From: Chitinophaga pinensis
GTDB lineage: Bacteria > Bacteroidota > Bacteroidia > Chitinophagales > Chitinophagaceae
Assembly: GCA_902167325.1 (NCBI GenBank)
Contig: LR632930.1
Location: forward strand, 3,782,001-3,846,000
Length of the DNA: 64,000 nucleotides
Reading direction: 5' to 3'
Position numbers and translations under genes: made by a program
In this document: positions 34,065-43,269 of the stretch, piece by piece
Numbering within the stretch: position 1 is the first letter of the stretch
Layout: each line of letters opens with the position of its first letter
The notes under the pieces: model-generated
The model's database searches: none
What the model was told of the DNA's origin: nothing
What the model saw: only the letters and a program-made list of their open reading frames with translations

Positions 34065-36533
34065 ATGAGGAAATTAGGCTTATTGATATGGAGCATGATC
34101 GTGCTCGCGGGAACGGGCGCCATGGCACAGCAGCAGCCACAACAGCAGAACGGCGGGCAGCAGGCGGAAATACTTGGTAAATTAATCGACAATCAGACTG
34201 GTAAACCGGTAGAATATGCATCGGTGGCACTGTTGAAAGCTACGGATTCATCCGTGGTAACGGGCATGCTGTCTAAAGGCAATGGTGATTTCGATTTCCG
34301 GAGCATTACCCCAGGCAAATACATCCTTAAGATTTTCTTTATAGGGTACGAAACTTACTTTAAAGCCGTAACCGTCCGCCAAAGCAGCGATGTGGGCAAT
34401 ATCCGTCTTAAAACAACTGCTACCGCCCTGAAAGGAGTGGAAGTAGTGGGTGAGAAGCCGGCTTTTACCATGGAGATCGACAAGCGCGTGTTTAACGTGG
34501 AAAAGAACCTCTCCAGCATGGGTGGTACTGCAACCGACGTACTCCGCCAGGTACCTTCCGTTAACGTGGATATTGATGGTAACGTGAGTGTGCGGAATGG
34601 CAGTCCAACCATTTTTATTGACGGCCGCCCCAGTACCCTTACGCTCGACCAGATCCCCGCGGATGCTATTTCCAGCGTGGAAGTGGTGACCAATCCCTCT
34701 GCCAAATACGACGCCGAAGGTATGAGCGGTATTCTCAACATCGTATTGAAGAAAAACCGCAAAGCAGGTATTAACGGCCTTATTCAGGCTGGTTACTCCT
34801 CTACCAAAAGCTCCAATGCCGGGGTGGATCTCAATGCACGTCAGGGTAAGATCAATGTATTCCTGAATTACAGTCTGCGCGACCGCCGCTCTCCCATGAA
34901 GCAGCATATGTTCCGTAAGAACATCGACGGGAACGATATCACGTATTTGGATCAGTACCAGGATGGTGAATTCGGCCGCCGCTTCCAGAACGGCCGCTTT
35001 GGCTTCGACTGGTTCATCGACAACCGGAATACCCTCACCATTTCACAGGGCATCACTGCCGGTGATTTCAATAACCTGAATACACAGGATATCTTCGATC
35101 TTAACAGCAATAAGGAGCGCATCCAGCGTGGCTATGGCCGTAACGACAGCAAACACAACTTCCGTAACTACGCCACACAGATGGGCTATAAACGCACTTT
35201 CTCCAAAGAAGGGCAGGAGCTGACGGCGGATGTAACGTATAACAAAGCTAACAACCGTAATAACAACGATTACAGTCTGCAGTATTTCGATATGGCCGGC
35301 CAGCCCAGTAACTCCCCCAATCAGCCGGAGCTGCGTTATGGTAAAGGCAGTGGCGGAACCACTTACCTTACCGCACAGGTGGATTTTGTAACGCCCCTTA
35401 GCGAGAAATCGAAACTGGAAGCAGGTCTCCGGTCTAATAACCGGAAGTTCAATAACCTGTTGAATACATTCGGGAAAGACTTTACAACAGGGGAGTACGC
35501 GTACGATTCCAGTCTTTCCAACAACTACCGTTACAAAGAGCAGATCAATGCAGCATATGTAAGTTATACAAATGGTTTCGGGAATTTCGGTTTCCAGACG
35601 GGGCTGCGTGCAGAGCAATCCTTTTACAGCGGCGAAATGCTGAATGTGAAAGGTGCTGCTTATGAGATTGATTATCCGATCAGTCTTTTTCCCAGCGTAT
35701 TCTTAACGCAGAAGTTCAAAGGCGATCATGAGTTGCAATTGAACTACAGCCGCCGTATCCAGCGCCCATGGTTCCGCGATCTGCTGCCAAATATTGAATA
35801 CAATGCCAACTCTGCCCGCCGTGGTAACCCCACGCTCACGCCAGAGTTCACTAATTCTTTCGAGCTGTCTTACATGAAAGACTTCAACCGTAAGATGAAT
35901 GTACTGGCATCCGTATATTTCCGGAATACGAATAACGCCATCACTAACTTCTATGTAGATACTACGCTGGTGCTGGACGGGCAGGAGCGTAAAGTATTAT
36001 TAAACTACCCCATCAACGCCGACCGCCGCAATTCTTACGGTGCTGAGCTGACTGTTCGTAACCAGATCACCAAAGGCTGGGACATCACTACCAACGTGAA
36101 CATGGCACAAACCAGTGTTAGTGCGCAGGATCTCGATAATTCAGGGTTCGTATGGTTTGGTAAAATCAACAGTAATACCAAACTGCCCTGGAACCTGACA
36201 TTACAGGTAACAGGAGAATATGAATCCCGGCAGATACTGCCGCAGGGTGAAGAAGCGCCGGAATACCAGATAGACATGGCGGTGAAGCGTGATTTCCTGA
36301 AGAAGAAGAACCTGTCTGTTACCGTAGGCCTGAACGATATCTTTAATACCGACCGGGATCTCAGCTGGACCACCACCAACTTCTCCGAATCTGAGCGCTA
36401 CCGCAAACGGGTATCCCGTGAGCTTCGTGTGAACGTAAGCTGGCGCTTTGGTAAAATGGACGCTAAGATCTTTAAGAAGAAACGTGGCGGTGATGAAGGA
36501 GGTGGAGATATGGGTGGCGGAGATGGATTCTGA
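34065..36533 (+). CDS. TonB-receptor-like outer-membrane beta-barrel family protein
   Basis: 822 residues. Signal peptide (1 to about 21), a Gln-rich linker, a carboxypeptidase-regulatory-like Ig domain at about 35-115 ('GKLIDNQTGKPVEYASVALLKATDSS'), a plug-like domain at about 125-235 ('LRQVPSVNVDIDGNVSVRNGSPTIFIDGRP') and a long beta-barrel to the C-terminus with 'LNYSRRIQRPWFRDLLPN'. This is the outer-membrane beta-barrel family of the Bacteroidota, related to TonB-dependent receptors. No SusD-like partner lies nearby, so the ligand is unknown. The C-terminus is rich in Gly and Asp. Confidence 0.9.
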   Translation: MRKLGLLIWSMIVLAGTGAMAQQQPQQQNGGQQAEILGKLIDNQTGKPVEYASVALLKATDSSVVTGMLSKGNGDFDFRSITPGKYILKIFFIGYETYFKAVTVRQSSDVGNIRLKTTATALKGVEVVGEKPAFTMEIDKRVFNVEKNLSSMGGTATDVLRQVPSVNVDIDGNVSVRNGSPTIFIDGRPSTLTLDQIPADAISSVEVVTNPSAKYDAEGMSGILNIVLKKNRKAGINGLIQAGYSSTKSSNAGVDLNARQGKINVFLNYSLRDRRSPMKQHMFRKNIDGNDITYLDQYQDGEFGRRFQNGRFGFDWFIDNRNTLTISQGITAGDFNNLNTQDIFDLNSNKERIQRGYGRNDSKHNFRNYATQMGYKRTFSKEGQELTADVTYNKANNRNNNDYSLQYFDMAGQPSNSPNQPELRYGKGSGGTTYLTAQVDFVTPLSEKSKLEAGLRSNNRKFNNLLNTFGKDFTTGEYAYDSSLSNNYRYKEQINAAYVSYTNGFGNFGFQTGLRAEQSFYSGEMLNVKGAAYEIDYPISLFPSVFLTQKFKGDHELQLNYSRRIQRPWFRDLLPNIEYNANSARRGNPTLTPEFTNSFELSYMKDFNRKMNVLASVYFRNTNNAITNFYVDTTLVLDGQERKVLLNYPINADRRNSYGAELTVRNQITKGWDITTNVNMAQTSVSAQDLDNSGFVWFGKINSNTKLPWNLTLQVTGEYESRQILPQGEEAPEYQIDMAVKRDFLKKKNLSVTVGLNDIFNTDRDLSWTTTNFSESERYRKRVSRELRVNVSWRFGKMDAKIFKKKRGGDEGGGDMGGGDGF

Positions 36534-36560
36534 TCCGTATTAATTCTTAAGCAATCCAAA

Positions 36561-36598
36561 TAACTCCCGGTCAATACTGACCGGGAGTTAATGTTTTA
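36561..36598 (+). terminator. Intrinsic terminator
   Basis: Perfect 13-bp stem TAACTCCCGGTCA / TGACCGGGAGTTA with a 4-nt loop and a T-rich tail, 27 bp after the barrel gene. Confidence 0.88.
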
Positions 36599-36687
36599 AT
36601 AATACGTGGGACGCATTCATTTTCACCTGGTTTTGCGGCCAAGTCAGGAAAAAGGGTTAACTTATACTTCATCCACTAAAGTTTACT

Positions 36688-37734
36688 ATGCTCTCGCTAC
36701 AGGTGATTACTGATCCGGTTTACGTAAAACCAGCCAATCCCAGCTTCTTCGAACGCTTTATTCGCGATCCCAAGGATGTGCCATTCGTACACTTGTCCAT
36801 CCAGATCACCCTCGTGCTGGGTATTACAGCATTACTGTTGTATATGCCTTTTATCGATGGATGGTTATGGTGGGTAATTGCCGCAGTTTACCTCTTCTTC
36901 AATAATTTTGTTTTCAAAGGCCCGTTTGGCCTCATGCTTCACTGTACGAGTCACAGGGCTTTTTTCAGGAAGGAATACGGTTTCATGAACCATTACCTGC
37001 CATGGGTATTGAGTCCTCTCTTCGGACAAACGCCGGAAACCTATTTTAGCCACCATATTGGTATGCATCACGCAGAAAATAACATGGAGGAAGACGAAAG
37101 CAGTACCATGCCTTTCCAGCGTGATTCTCTGCGTGGATTCGGTCATTATTTAGGGGTGTTCTTTTTTGCAGGTGTATTTAACCTGGCGGTATATTTTTAT
37201 AAAAGGAACCGTAAACGGCTCATGTATCGATCTGTACGTGGGGAGTTGTTGTTTTATGCCCTCTGCGTGGGGCTGTCGTTTGTAAACTGGCAGGCCACAC
37301 TGGTTGTGTTCATCATTCCATTCGTTATTTCCCGCATCATCATGATGATGGGCAACTGGGCACAACACGGATTCATTGATGCAAAAGACCCTTCCAATCA
37401 TTACAAGAACTCCATCACCTGCATCAATACCAAATACAACCATAAATGCTGGAACGACGGGTATCATATCAGTCACCACGTTAAGCCCAATATGCATTGG
37501 ACGGAACATCCGGTATATTTCCGGCAAACCCTTCAGGAGTATATCGATAACGAAGCTATTGTATTCGATGGTATTCACTTCCTCCATGTGTTTGCATGGC
37601 TGGTGACCCGGCGGTACGATAAACTGGCGCGGCATTTTGTGAACATCGGAGACCGCTTCCAGTCCGATGAAGAGGTGATTGCTTTCCTGAAGGAGCGGAC
37701 AAGGAAGATTGTTCCGGAATTGCAGGTGGCGTAA
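36688..37734 (+). CDS. Membrane fatty-acid desaturase
   Basis: 348 residues. The three histidine boxes of the membrane di-iron desaturases are visible: HCTSHR (85-90), HHIGMHH (122-128) and 'YHISHHVKPNMHWTEHP' (about 255-272). Hydrophobic segments lie at about 36-77 and 150-215. It introduces a double bond into acyl chains, probably of membrane lipids, and needs an electron donor not encoded nearby. Regiospecificity cannot be read from the sequence. Single gene. Confidence 0.88.
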   Translation: MLSLQVITDPVYVKPANPSFFERFIRDPKDVPFVHLSIQITLVLGITALLLYMPFIDGWLWWVIAAVYLFFNNFVFKGPFGLMLHCTSHRAFFRKEYGFMNHYLPWVLSPLFGQTPETYFSHHIGMHHAENNMEEDESSTMPFQRDSLRGFGHYLGVFFFAGVFNLAVYFYKRNRKRLMYRSVRGELLFYALCVGLSFVNWQATLVVFIIPFVISRIIMMMGNWAQHGFIDAKDPSNHYKNSITCINTKYNHKCWNDGYHISHHVKPNMHWTEHPVYFRQTLQEYIDNEAIVFDGIHFLHVFAWLVTRRYDKLARHFVNIGDRFQSDEEVIAFLKERTRKIVPELQVA

Positions 37735-37899
37735 GGGGGAATAGATTCTTTCGGCTATTGCAGGATGTTTTGAACTATACTGGCATTACCCCTCTGTAAT
37801 GCTGAATTTCTCATACTTATTTCTTCTCAATTGGCTGTTGGTAATAAATGCCCGACAGAACCCTCATGGAATAATGGCGGGCTATGGCTAATTACATAA

Positions 37900-38193
37900 T
37901 TAGCTACTGCGAAAATCCAGTCCGGCTGCGGCCAGGGCTGCATTTAGCTTTGGCAATGAAGCCGGCCCCATGCCATGGAGAGAAAGGATCTCTTTCCGGG
38001 TATGCTTTGCCAGCTGCTGAATGGTTGTAATTCCCGCAGTTTCAAGTGCCCTTCTTGCCGGGCCAGATAATGTTGTCATAAAGCCTGCAGGCGGAGCATC
38101 CTCCTTTTCGCACTGCGGACAAACGGGGCAATCGGACGACTTATAGTATTGATGTCCCTTTGGGCAGGTGCGTAAAGTTTTTGCAGAGGGCAT
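37900..38193 (-). CDS. Small protein with zinc-ribbon-like start and RNA-polymerase-alpha-CTD-like domain
   Basis: 97 residues. The N-terminal third has 'TCPKGHQYYKSSDCPVCPQC', a probable zinc-ribbon with four or more Cys. After a linker, residues 38-95 resemble the C-terminal domain of the RNA polymerase alpha subunit ('LSGPARRALETAGITTIQQLAKHTRKEILSLHGMGPASLPKL'), a helix-hairpin-helix-type DNA-binding fold. Cytoplasmic. A role in nucleic-acid binding is likely, but the target is unknown. Confidence 0.75.
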   Translation of the reverse strand: MPSAKTLRTCPKGHQYYKSSDCPVCPQCEKEDAPPAGFMTTLSGPARRALETAGITTIQQLAKHTRKEILSLHGMGPASLPKLNAALAAAGLDFRSS

Positions 38194-38250
38194 AATATTG
38201 TTGTTTTTTATCAGAACTTTAAATTACTGTTTATAACGAAATTCCGACCT

Positions 38251-38433
38251 ATGGAGACGCGTAAACTTATTGGATTGGTATTGCTGCTGGCAGGCCTGAC
38301 CTTAGGCTTTGGCAGTATCTGGCGCAGGAAAAGGGGCCACCCGGCTAAAGGGGCCGGGGCTGTAATGGCGCTTGCCTTTGTGATGGAAGCGGCTGGAATT
38401 GTATTGCTGGTGGATGGTTGTGGAGGGGATTGA
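38251..38433 (+). CDS. Small membrane protein
   Basis: 60 residues with two hydrophobic segments (5-22 and 36-54) separated by a basic loop 'WRRKRGHPAKG', which predicts both termini outside under the positive-inside rule. No family recognised. Divergent from the preceding gene and 19 bp before the next one. Confidence 0.5.
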   Translation: METRKLIGLVLLLAGLTLGFGSIWRRKRGHPAKGAGAVMALAFVMEAAGIVLLVDGCGGD

Positions 38434-38452
38434 TTGATGTAAAATGTAGAAC

Positions 38453-38917
38453 ATGCAAATGATCTTCGTGGGTGATATTCAGGTTACTCTTAAGCCAAAT
38501 GTTTCCGGGGGAATCCGGGTAAATGATGGGTGCCGTAGTATTCTGCTGCCGAAAATGTCAATGGATGAAGCCGCCGGGCTGATTCAGGAGAATTATTCTG
38601 TAGTGTATGCATACTATATTCGATTTGTTACAGATGATAAAGGCAGGGCAGAATTGCAACAGATTAGTCTGAATATTGTGTTGCACTATTTGTACATGTA
38701 CAATAACTGGAGGGCAAATACTGCTCAGATGTCTAATCTGGATTTACATTTCAAAAACGAAGACTTTAATAGTCCGGGTACATTTGATATCATAACCTGG
38801 TATTATAAAGAAAAACATCCAAAGTCCTGGAAAGAGAAAAGTGCTGTACTGATGGGGTTTAATATGGAGGCGTTTTCAATAAAATATGCAGCAAGAGAAT
38901 TGTTTTATAATAAGTAA
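38453..38917 (+). CDS. Hypothetical protein
   Basis: 154 residues (152 if the ATG at 38459 is used). No signal peptide or membrane segment. Mixed alpha/beta with many Tyr residues ('YSVVYAYYIRFVTDD', 'IVLHYLYMYNNW'). No family recognised. Its DNA is more AT-rich than that of the genes to the left, a feature shared with parts of the toxin locus that follows. Confidence 0.6.
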   Translation: MQMIFVGDIQVTLKPNVSGGIRVNDGCRSILLPKMSMDEAAGLIQENYSVVYAYYIRFVTDDKGRAELQQISLNIVLHYLYMYNNWRANTAQMSNLDLHFKNEDFNSPGTFDIITWYYKEKHPKSWKEKSAVLMGFNMEAFSIKYAARELFYNK

Positions 38918-38957
38918 ACCGAAGCGTTGTTAGAATGTAACTACATGACCCGGAGCG

Positions 38958-39036
38958 TTTAAATATTTCTTGTATAGTAATGCGGGTTGCTAAAAAAATT
39001 AGTTTGACAAATTTTGTGATTTAAATATTTCTTGTA
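38958..39036. repeat. 17-bp direct repeat overlapping the RHS-locus promoter
   Basis: TTTAAATATTTCTTGTA occurs at 38958-38974 and again at 39020-39036, 62 bp apart. The second copy runs into the -7 element TACATTTG, so a protein bound there could block or help transcription. Confidence 0.7.
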
Positions 39037-39042
39037 CATTTG
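39013..39042 (+). promoter_or_regulatory. Predicted promoter of the RHS toxin operon
   Basis: TTTG-N18-TACATTTG, exact matches in both halves to the Bacteroidota consensus TTTG / TAnnTTTG. It would leave a leader of about 140 nt before the ATG at 39191. Confidence 0.6.
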
Positions 39043-39190
39043 ATTGAAATTGAACACGTTTTTACCTATGAAATGAAAACGGTTTGATCTGATAACCAAG
39101 AGGAATCCCTGCCCGTGTTGACCCGGTGAAATTGATTATACATTAGACAGTTATTCCCGCATCCATTTTGACGACTTAAGGAAGATCCTT

Positions 39191-41677
39191 ATGCCTGTAC
39201 ACCGACTGTTTGCAGCACTCTGCTGTCTCGGCGTGGTATCTATTGCGCGCGCGCAAAGTATACCTGACCGGGTACCCTATACCATGGATTCCATGGTGAA
39301 TATTTTACGGCCTCCTTTGCCGCTTGTCCGGCAAGCGCTGGTGGATTCTCTGAACCACCAGGCTACCAGTAAGCATGCCCTTAAGGATAAAGCGACAGCC
39401 CTTCAACGACAGGTAACTGATCGAGGCGCTCTGCCCATTCCGGGAGCACCGGCATTATTGAAGGATGGAGGCAATATCCAGTTGCCCTCCGGAAGCTTCG
39501 GTGATTTGAAAGAACCTGTCCGTAAGGAATTCCTTTCCTATATCCACGCTACTTCAGGGCCAGCTAAATTCGCCAAACTTCAGGAGGGTTTCGGGGCACT
39601 GAAAGATTCTGCCCGTATGGAGCGCTTCTTCGACGATAAGCTCCGCGGGTTCTACGCGCTCTTTAAAGATCACCCCGCCACAGATAAACTAAAACTCCCT
39701 GGTAAGCCAGAGAATAAACTCCAGAAAGCCGGTGCCCAGACCTCCTATGGTGATACTACCGGAAATTCTTCCGGCTGGTGGAGTAATGTAGAAGTGCAGG
39801 ACCGCTTCGCCCTGGGTTCTATCCCCGTCAACCTTCAGTATGCCAATGTCTCCGGATACAACCGTTTTGATCACGACCTGTCCGGTGAAAACCTCGGTAA
39901 TTTAAAGTTTGACCGGGAGGCCTATCTGCAAAAGGTATCCGCTCATGTACGTAAGAACTATGATCTTAAGAAGTATTTCCTCGACGATATCGATTTCAAA
40001 TCCCAGCTGAAACAGTTTACGGATACGCGGCTCAAATCCCTTTCTGAGAAAGGCGACAGCTTACAGAAGCTGATCCGGCCTGAAGAACTCATGTATCTGG
40101 ATAGCATACAGCTGCGCAATCAGCTCTTTGCTAATGCTGCTGGCAGTTTTTCTGATACCGCTTTGGAAAACAAGCTGTCAAAACTGTTAGCCTTGCAAAA
40201 GGAGATAGGTGGCGGCCTCGACCCCAACGCCATGCTGAAGAACCAGCATCAGTTAAAATCACGCATGGAACGCTATATGCAGGATCCGCTTTCCGCTGCG
40301 GAAATGGCTCCTGATCTGATTCCTATGTCTGGCCTTCAAAAACTTTTCCTGAAAATGAAGGATCTGGCCGCAGGTAATATTGCAGCCAATGCCAGCAAAG
40401 GCACCGTATCCGACCTGTTTATGACTGGTGCAGCTGGTAGCCTTTTGAATAAAAACAAACTGCTAATGCTGGGTGCCGGTAAAACGCGTCAGGCACTCCC
40501 TTACGATATCGGCCTCGATGGTATGCAGCAGGCACCTTCCCAAAGCCTGCAGTTCCTGCGGATGGGTAAAGGTGATATGGACAAGCCGCATCATCATGTA
40601 TCCATGATCAATGCCAATGCCCGCAACGATAAGCGAATGCCCAATGTTCGCACGCTGATGCAGAATACTTTTGTAGGCGCCCTTTCCAACCGGCTTTCTC
40701 TGGGCGACTGGGGAGATGTGGATTTCGAAATATCCAAATCCAATACCAGTACTGGTGCCGGCGGGCCAGCCGGTGATCATGCCGCACAGTCCAAAGCTGC
40801 CATCGCTAACTTCTTCGACGATTTCATCACCACTGTATCTACCGGACTGAAATATAATTCGGCATTGCCCGAGTATGGGCTTACCCAGGCAGTGTATTTC
40901 AACTATTCGGGTATGGGGTACAATAACCCCGGTAGTCCTTATTCCCGCCGTGGGTCTATGGCTTACGGGCTGCAGGTAAAGCGTGCCTGGCTCCGTAATA
41001 AAGCCAGCGTTCAGTTGAGGACTGATTTCCGTAATACCAGCCGCACTGCTCTGGCAGGCAGTCAATGGAAGAATCGGACCCTCGCGCTCGATGGCCGTTT
41101 ACGCATCTCCCGGCAGCTAACGCTTTCCGGACGCCTGCATCAGAGCAGTATGATGTCTGATGGCAGCCATGGCCGCCAGGAACAATACCTCAACCGCAAG
41201 GTGGCATTCAGTTCGCAATGGAACGGTAAAGCGGGCGGACTGCGTTTCTTCAACCAGTCTTCCTTCGGCCTGCAGCAGATGCATTATATGACAGATGTTG
41301 CGCCCGTGAAGAGCCTCTTCGTGAATGCCTTCGTCAGCCACACTATTCCGGTGGGAGAGAAAATGATCACCGCAAACGTCTTTTACAATCGCGATATAAA
41401 GAATGCCGCCGTGTATTCCAACCTGCTGACTGCCGATGCCGGCTACCAGTACCGGCTCGCCAAATTCCTGCAATGCGGGAGCAGTCTTACCTTCCTCGAC
41501 AACAGGGGAGTGGTACGGCAGGCAGGTATCCGCCAGCAGGTTAGTGCGCAATTACTGGGCCGCTGCCAGGTAAACCTGAGCATGGATGCGCGTAAAGACC
41601 TGATGAACACGCCGCAGAACTACCTCTACGGGAACTTCCGCAGCGAATTATCCATTTTCTACATGTTGAACCAATAG
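39191..41677 (+). CDS. Probable outer-membrane barrel protein of the RHS locus
   Basis: 828 residues with a signal peptide ending in 'SIARAQ'. The first half (about 25-460) is soluble and partly helical, with Leu/Lys/Asp-rich stretches ('DDIDFKSQLKQFTDTRLKSLSEKGDSLQKLI'). The second half (about 490-828) has alternating-hydrophobic strands and turns and ends in 'RSELSIFYMLNQ', as in outer-membrane beta-barrels. No family recognised. It is the first gene of a seven-gene co-directional unit, 2 bp before the next gene. I infer a role in export, anchoring or assembly of the two giant proteins encoded downstream. The start ATG is preceded by 'AAGGAAGATCCTT', a possible ribosome site. Confidence 0.65.
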   Translation: MPVHRLFAALCCLGVVSIARAQSIPDRVPYTMDSMVNILRPPLPLVRQALVDSLNHQATSKHALKDKATALQRQVTDRGALPIPGAPALLKDGGNIQLPSGSFGDLKEPVRKEFLSYIHATSGPAKFAKLQEGFGALKDSARMERFFDDKLRGFYALFKDHPATDKLKLPGKPENKLQKAGAQTSYGDTTGNSSGWWSNVEVQDRFALGSIPVNLQYANVSGYNRFDHDLSGENLGNLKFDREAYLQKVSAHVRKNYDLKKYFLDDIDFKSQLKQFTDTRLKSLSEKGDSLQKLIRPEELMYLDSIQLRNQLFANAAGSFSDTALENKLSKLLALQKEIGGGLDPNAMLKNQHQLKSRMERYMQDPLSAAEMAPDLIPMSGLQKLFLKMKDLAAGNIAANASKGTVSDLFMTGAAGSLLNKNKLLMLGAGKTRQALPYDIGLDGMQQAPSQSLQFLRMGKGDMDKPHHHVSMINANARNDKRMPNVRTLMQNTFVGALSNRLSLGDWGDVDFEISKSNTSTGAGGPAGDHAAQSKAAIANFFDDFITTVSTGLKYNSALPEYGLTQAVYFNYSGMGYNNPGSPYSRRGSMAYGLQVKRAWLRNKASVQLRTDFRNTSRTALAGSQWKNRTLALDGRLRISRQLTLSGRLHQSSMMSDGSHGRQEQYLNRKVAFSSQWNGKAGGLRFFNQSSFGLQQMHYMTDVAPVKSLFVNAFVSHTIPVGEKMITANVFYNRDIKNAAVYSNLLTADAGYQYRLAKFLQCGSSLTFLDNRGVVRQAGIRQQVSAQLLGRCQVNLSMDARKDLMNTPQNYLYGNFRSELSIFYMLNQ

Positions 41678-41679
41678 CT

Positions 41680-42774
41680 ATGAAAAGATACCTGACGGTC
41701 TTATTGCTCATGTGTACTGCCATGTTCGTCCGCGGACAGGTAACGGTCACCTTTGTGCCCGAAGTACAGGGCAGGACCCTCGAAACCGTGATGGGAGCAC
41801 GATTTATGAATGGCGGACAAAAGCAGCAATGCATCCTGCAAATCAGGATAACCTCGGCCGATGGGGGACTGATCGCAGAAACCGTTACGCCTGCTTTTGA
41901 ATTGCCTTCCGGCATGCAGATGATCCCACAGGCTGCGGCATATCGTTCCGCCTGGAAGTTCGGCAACAGCCGGCAGGCAGTGGTGGTGAAGCAATCTCAC
42001 CAGTTCCCGGAAGGAGAGTATGAATACTGCTTTACTTTATCGGAAGTAGCCGGAGGGCACGCCGGTGGGGTAGTGGCAGAACAGTGCTTTAATCACATGC
42101 TACAGCCCTTCAGTCCGCTGGAACTGACCGAACCCTACGACGGAGACCGTATCTGCGATAAACGACCCACGCTTATTTGGCAGCCTTTACTGCCCGCACT
42201 CCCTGGTATGACATACCGGTTGCTGCTGGTAGAAGTAAAAGAAGGCCAGGCCAGGACGGAAGCATTGCATTATAACATGCCCATCATCCGCCAGAATGGT
42301 ATCCCTTCTCCCATGTTGCTATACCCGCCCCTCAGCACCGAGCTCGTAATGGGTAAGCGCTATGCCTGGCAGGTGTCTGCAGTGAAAGGGGAGACTTTGC
42401 TGGCAAGGAGTGAGGTGTGGGATTTTACGGTGAAATGTGAGGATAGTGTGGCGAAGCGGCCGGTAGACAGTTATCGAAACATCGATGATCTGGCAAAAGG
42501 AAACTTCTATATAGCGGAAGGGAGAGTCCTGTTTGCGATAGAAAACTACCATAGCCCTCAAAAGCTTGATTATAGCATTACCAGTATCTCCAAACCCAAT
42601 GAGAAATTGCGGAAGTTTCCAAAGGTGCAGTTGAATACGGGGCGCAACCATATCCTCATTGATCTGGAATCTGTGAAGGGGATGACGGATGGAGATTATT
42701 ATATCCTGTCTGTCCGCCTGCCCAACGGGGAAACTAAACAACTCCGATTCATGTACAAAGCTGAAACCGAATAG
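41680..42774 (+). CDS. Secreted Ig-like domain protein of the RHS locus
   Basis: 364 residues. Signal peptide (1 to about 19, '...MFVRGQ'). The mature part looks like beta-sandwich domains: a first one to about residue 135 ending in 'FPEGEYEYCFTLSEV', a second (about 145-255) with fibronectin-like 'TLIWQPLLPALPGMTYRLLLVEV' and 'GKRYAWQVSAVKGE', and a C-terminal one at about 275-364. The first two are reminiscent of the TANFOR-type secreted proteins of Bacteroidota, but this is a weak resemblance. It lies 2 bp after the barrel gene and 3 bp before the lipoprotein gene. Confidence 0.6.
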   Translation: MKRYLTVLLLMCTAMFVRGQVTVTFVPEVQGRTLETVMGARFMNGGQKQQCILQIRITSADGGLIAETVTPAFELPSGMQMIPQAAAYRSAWKFGNSRQAVVVKQSHQFPEGEYEYCFTLSEVAGGHAGGVVAEQCFNHMLQPFSPLELTEPYDGDRICDKRPTLIWQPLLPALPGMTYRLLLVEVKEGQARTEALHYNMPIIRQNGIPSPMLLYPPLSTELVMGKRYAWQVSAVKGETLLARSEVWDFTVKCEDSVAKRPVDSYRNIDDLAKGNFYIAEGRVLFAIENYHSPQKLDYSITSISKPNEKLRKFPKVQLNTGRNHILIDLESVKGMTDGDYYILSVRLPNGETKQLRFMYKAETE

Positions 42775-42777
42775 ATT

Positions 42778-43269
42778 ATGCGTGTGATTTTGATGCTCTT
42801 TACAGGAGCTGTGTTACTACTCTCCTGCAATACAAAGCAACAGCGGGCAAAGCAAATGAAGGAATTGTCGCTGCTCGATGAGAAGGAAGCCTCTGGCTGG
42901 AAAATGCGTTTGCGTTACCTCCCGGCTAAGAACAAGGATACCAGTGAATGGAGCCTTGTACTACGCGTTGAGCATAGTAGTGGTTTACCGCAAAAGATGT
43001 TAAATGAACCGAAGTTTAGTTACGGCATCGACAGTCTTTTCGAAGTTATTTCCCCTGCAGATACATTGGCACCTTTCATGGCTATCCGCGTAGCTAACGG
43101 GCAAACCAATGGTGCGGAATACATGCTTACGTTCGACCGGAAGGCATTACGTGAGAAGGGAGCATTGCAATTGCGGTTCAGAGACTGGCTTTTTTCGCAA
43201 CGTGATTTGTTTTTCCCACTGAACCTGGCATCCATCCATCAACTTGATTCAATCTACACCCGGATATGA
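42778..43269 (+). CDS. Lipoprotein of the RHS locus
   Basis: 163 residues with a lipoprotein signal and lipobox 'LLLSC' (Cys17). The mature part is a single beta-rich domain ('LRYLPAKNKDTSEWSLVLRVE') ending in 'IHQLDSIYTRI'. No family recognised. The stop codon overlaps the start of the 2455-residue gene by 4 bp (ATGA), which suggests coupled translation. Probably outer-membrane anchored and part of the same complex or export route. Confidence 0.65.
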   Translation: MRVILMLFTGAVLLLSCNTKQQRAKQMKELSLLDEKEASGWKMRLRYLPAKNKDTSEWSLVLRVEHSSGLPQKMLNEPKFSYGIDSLFEVISPADTLAPFMAIRVANGQTNGAEYMLTFDRKALREKGALQLRFRDWLFSQRDLFFPLNLASIHQLDSIYTRI

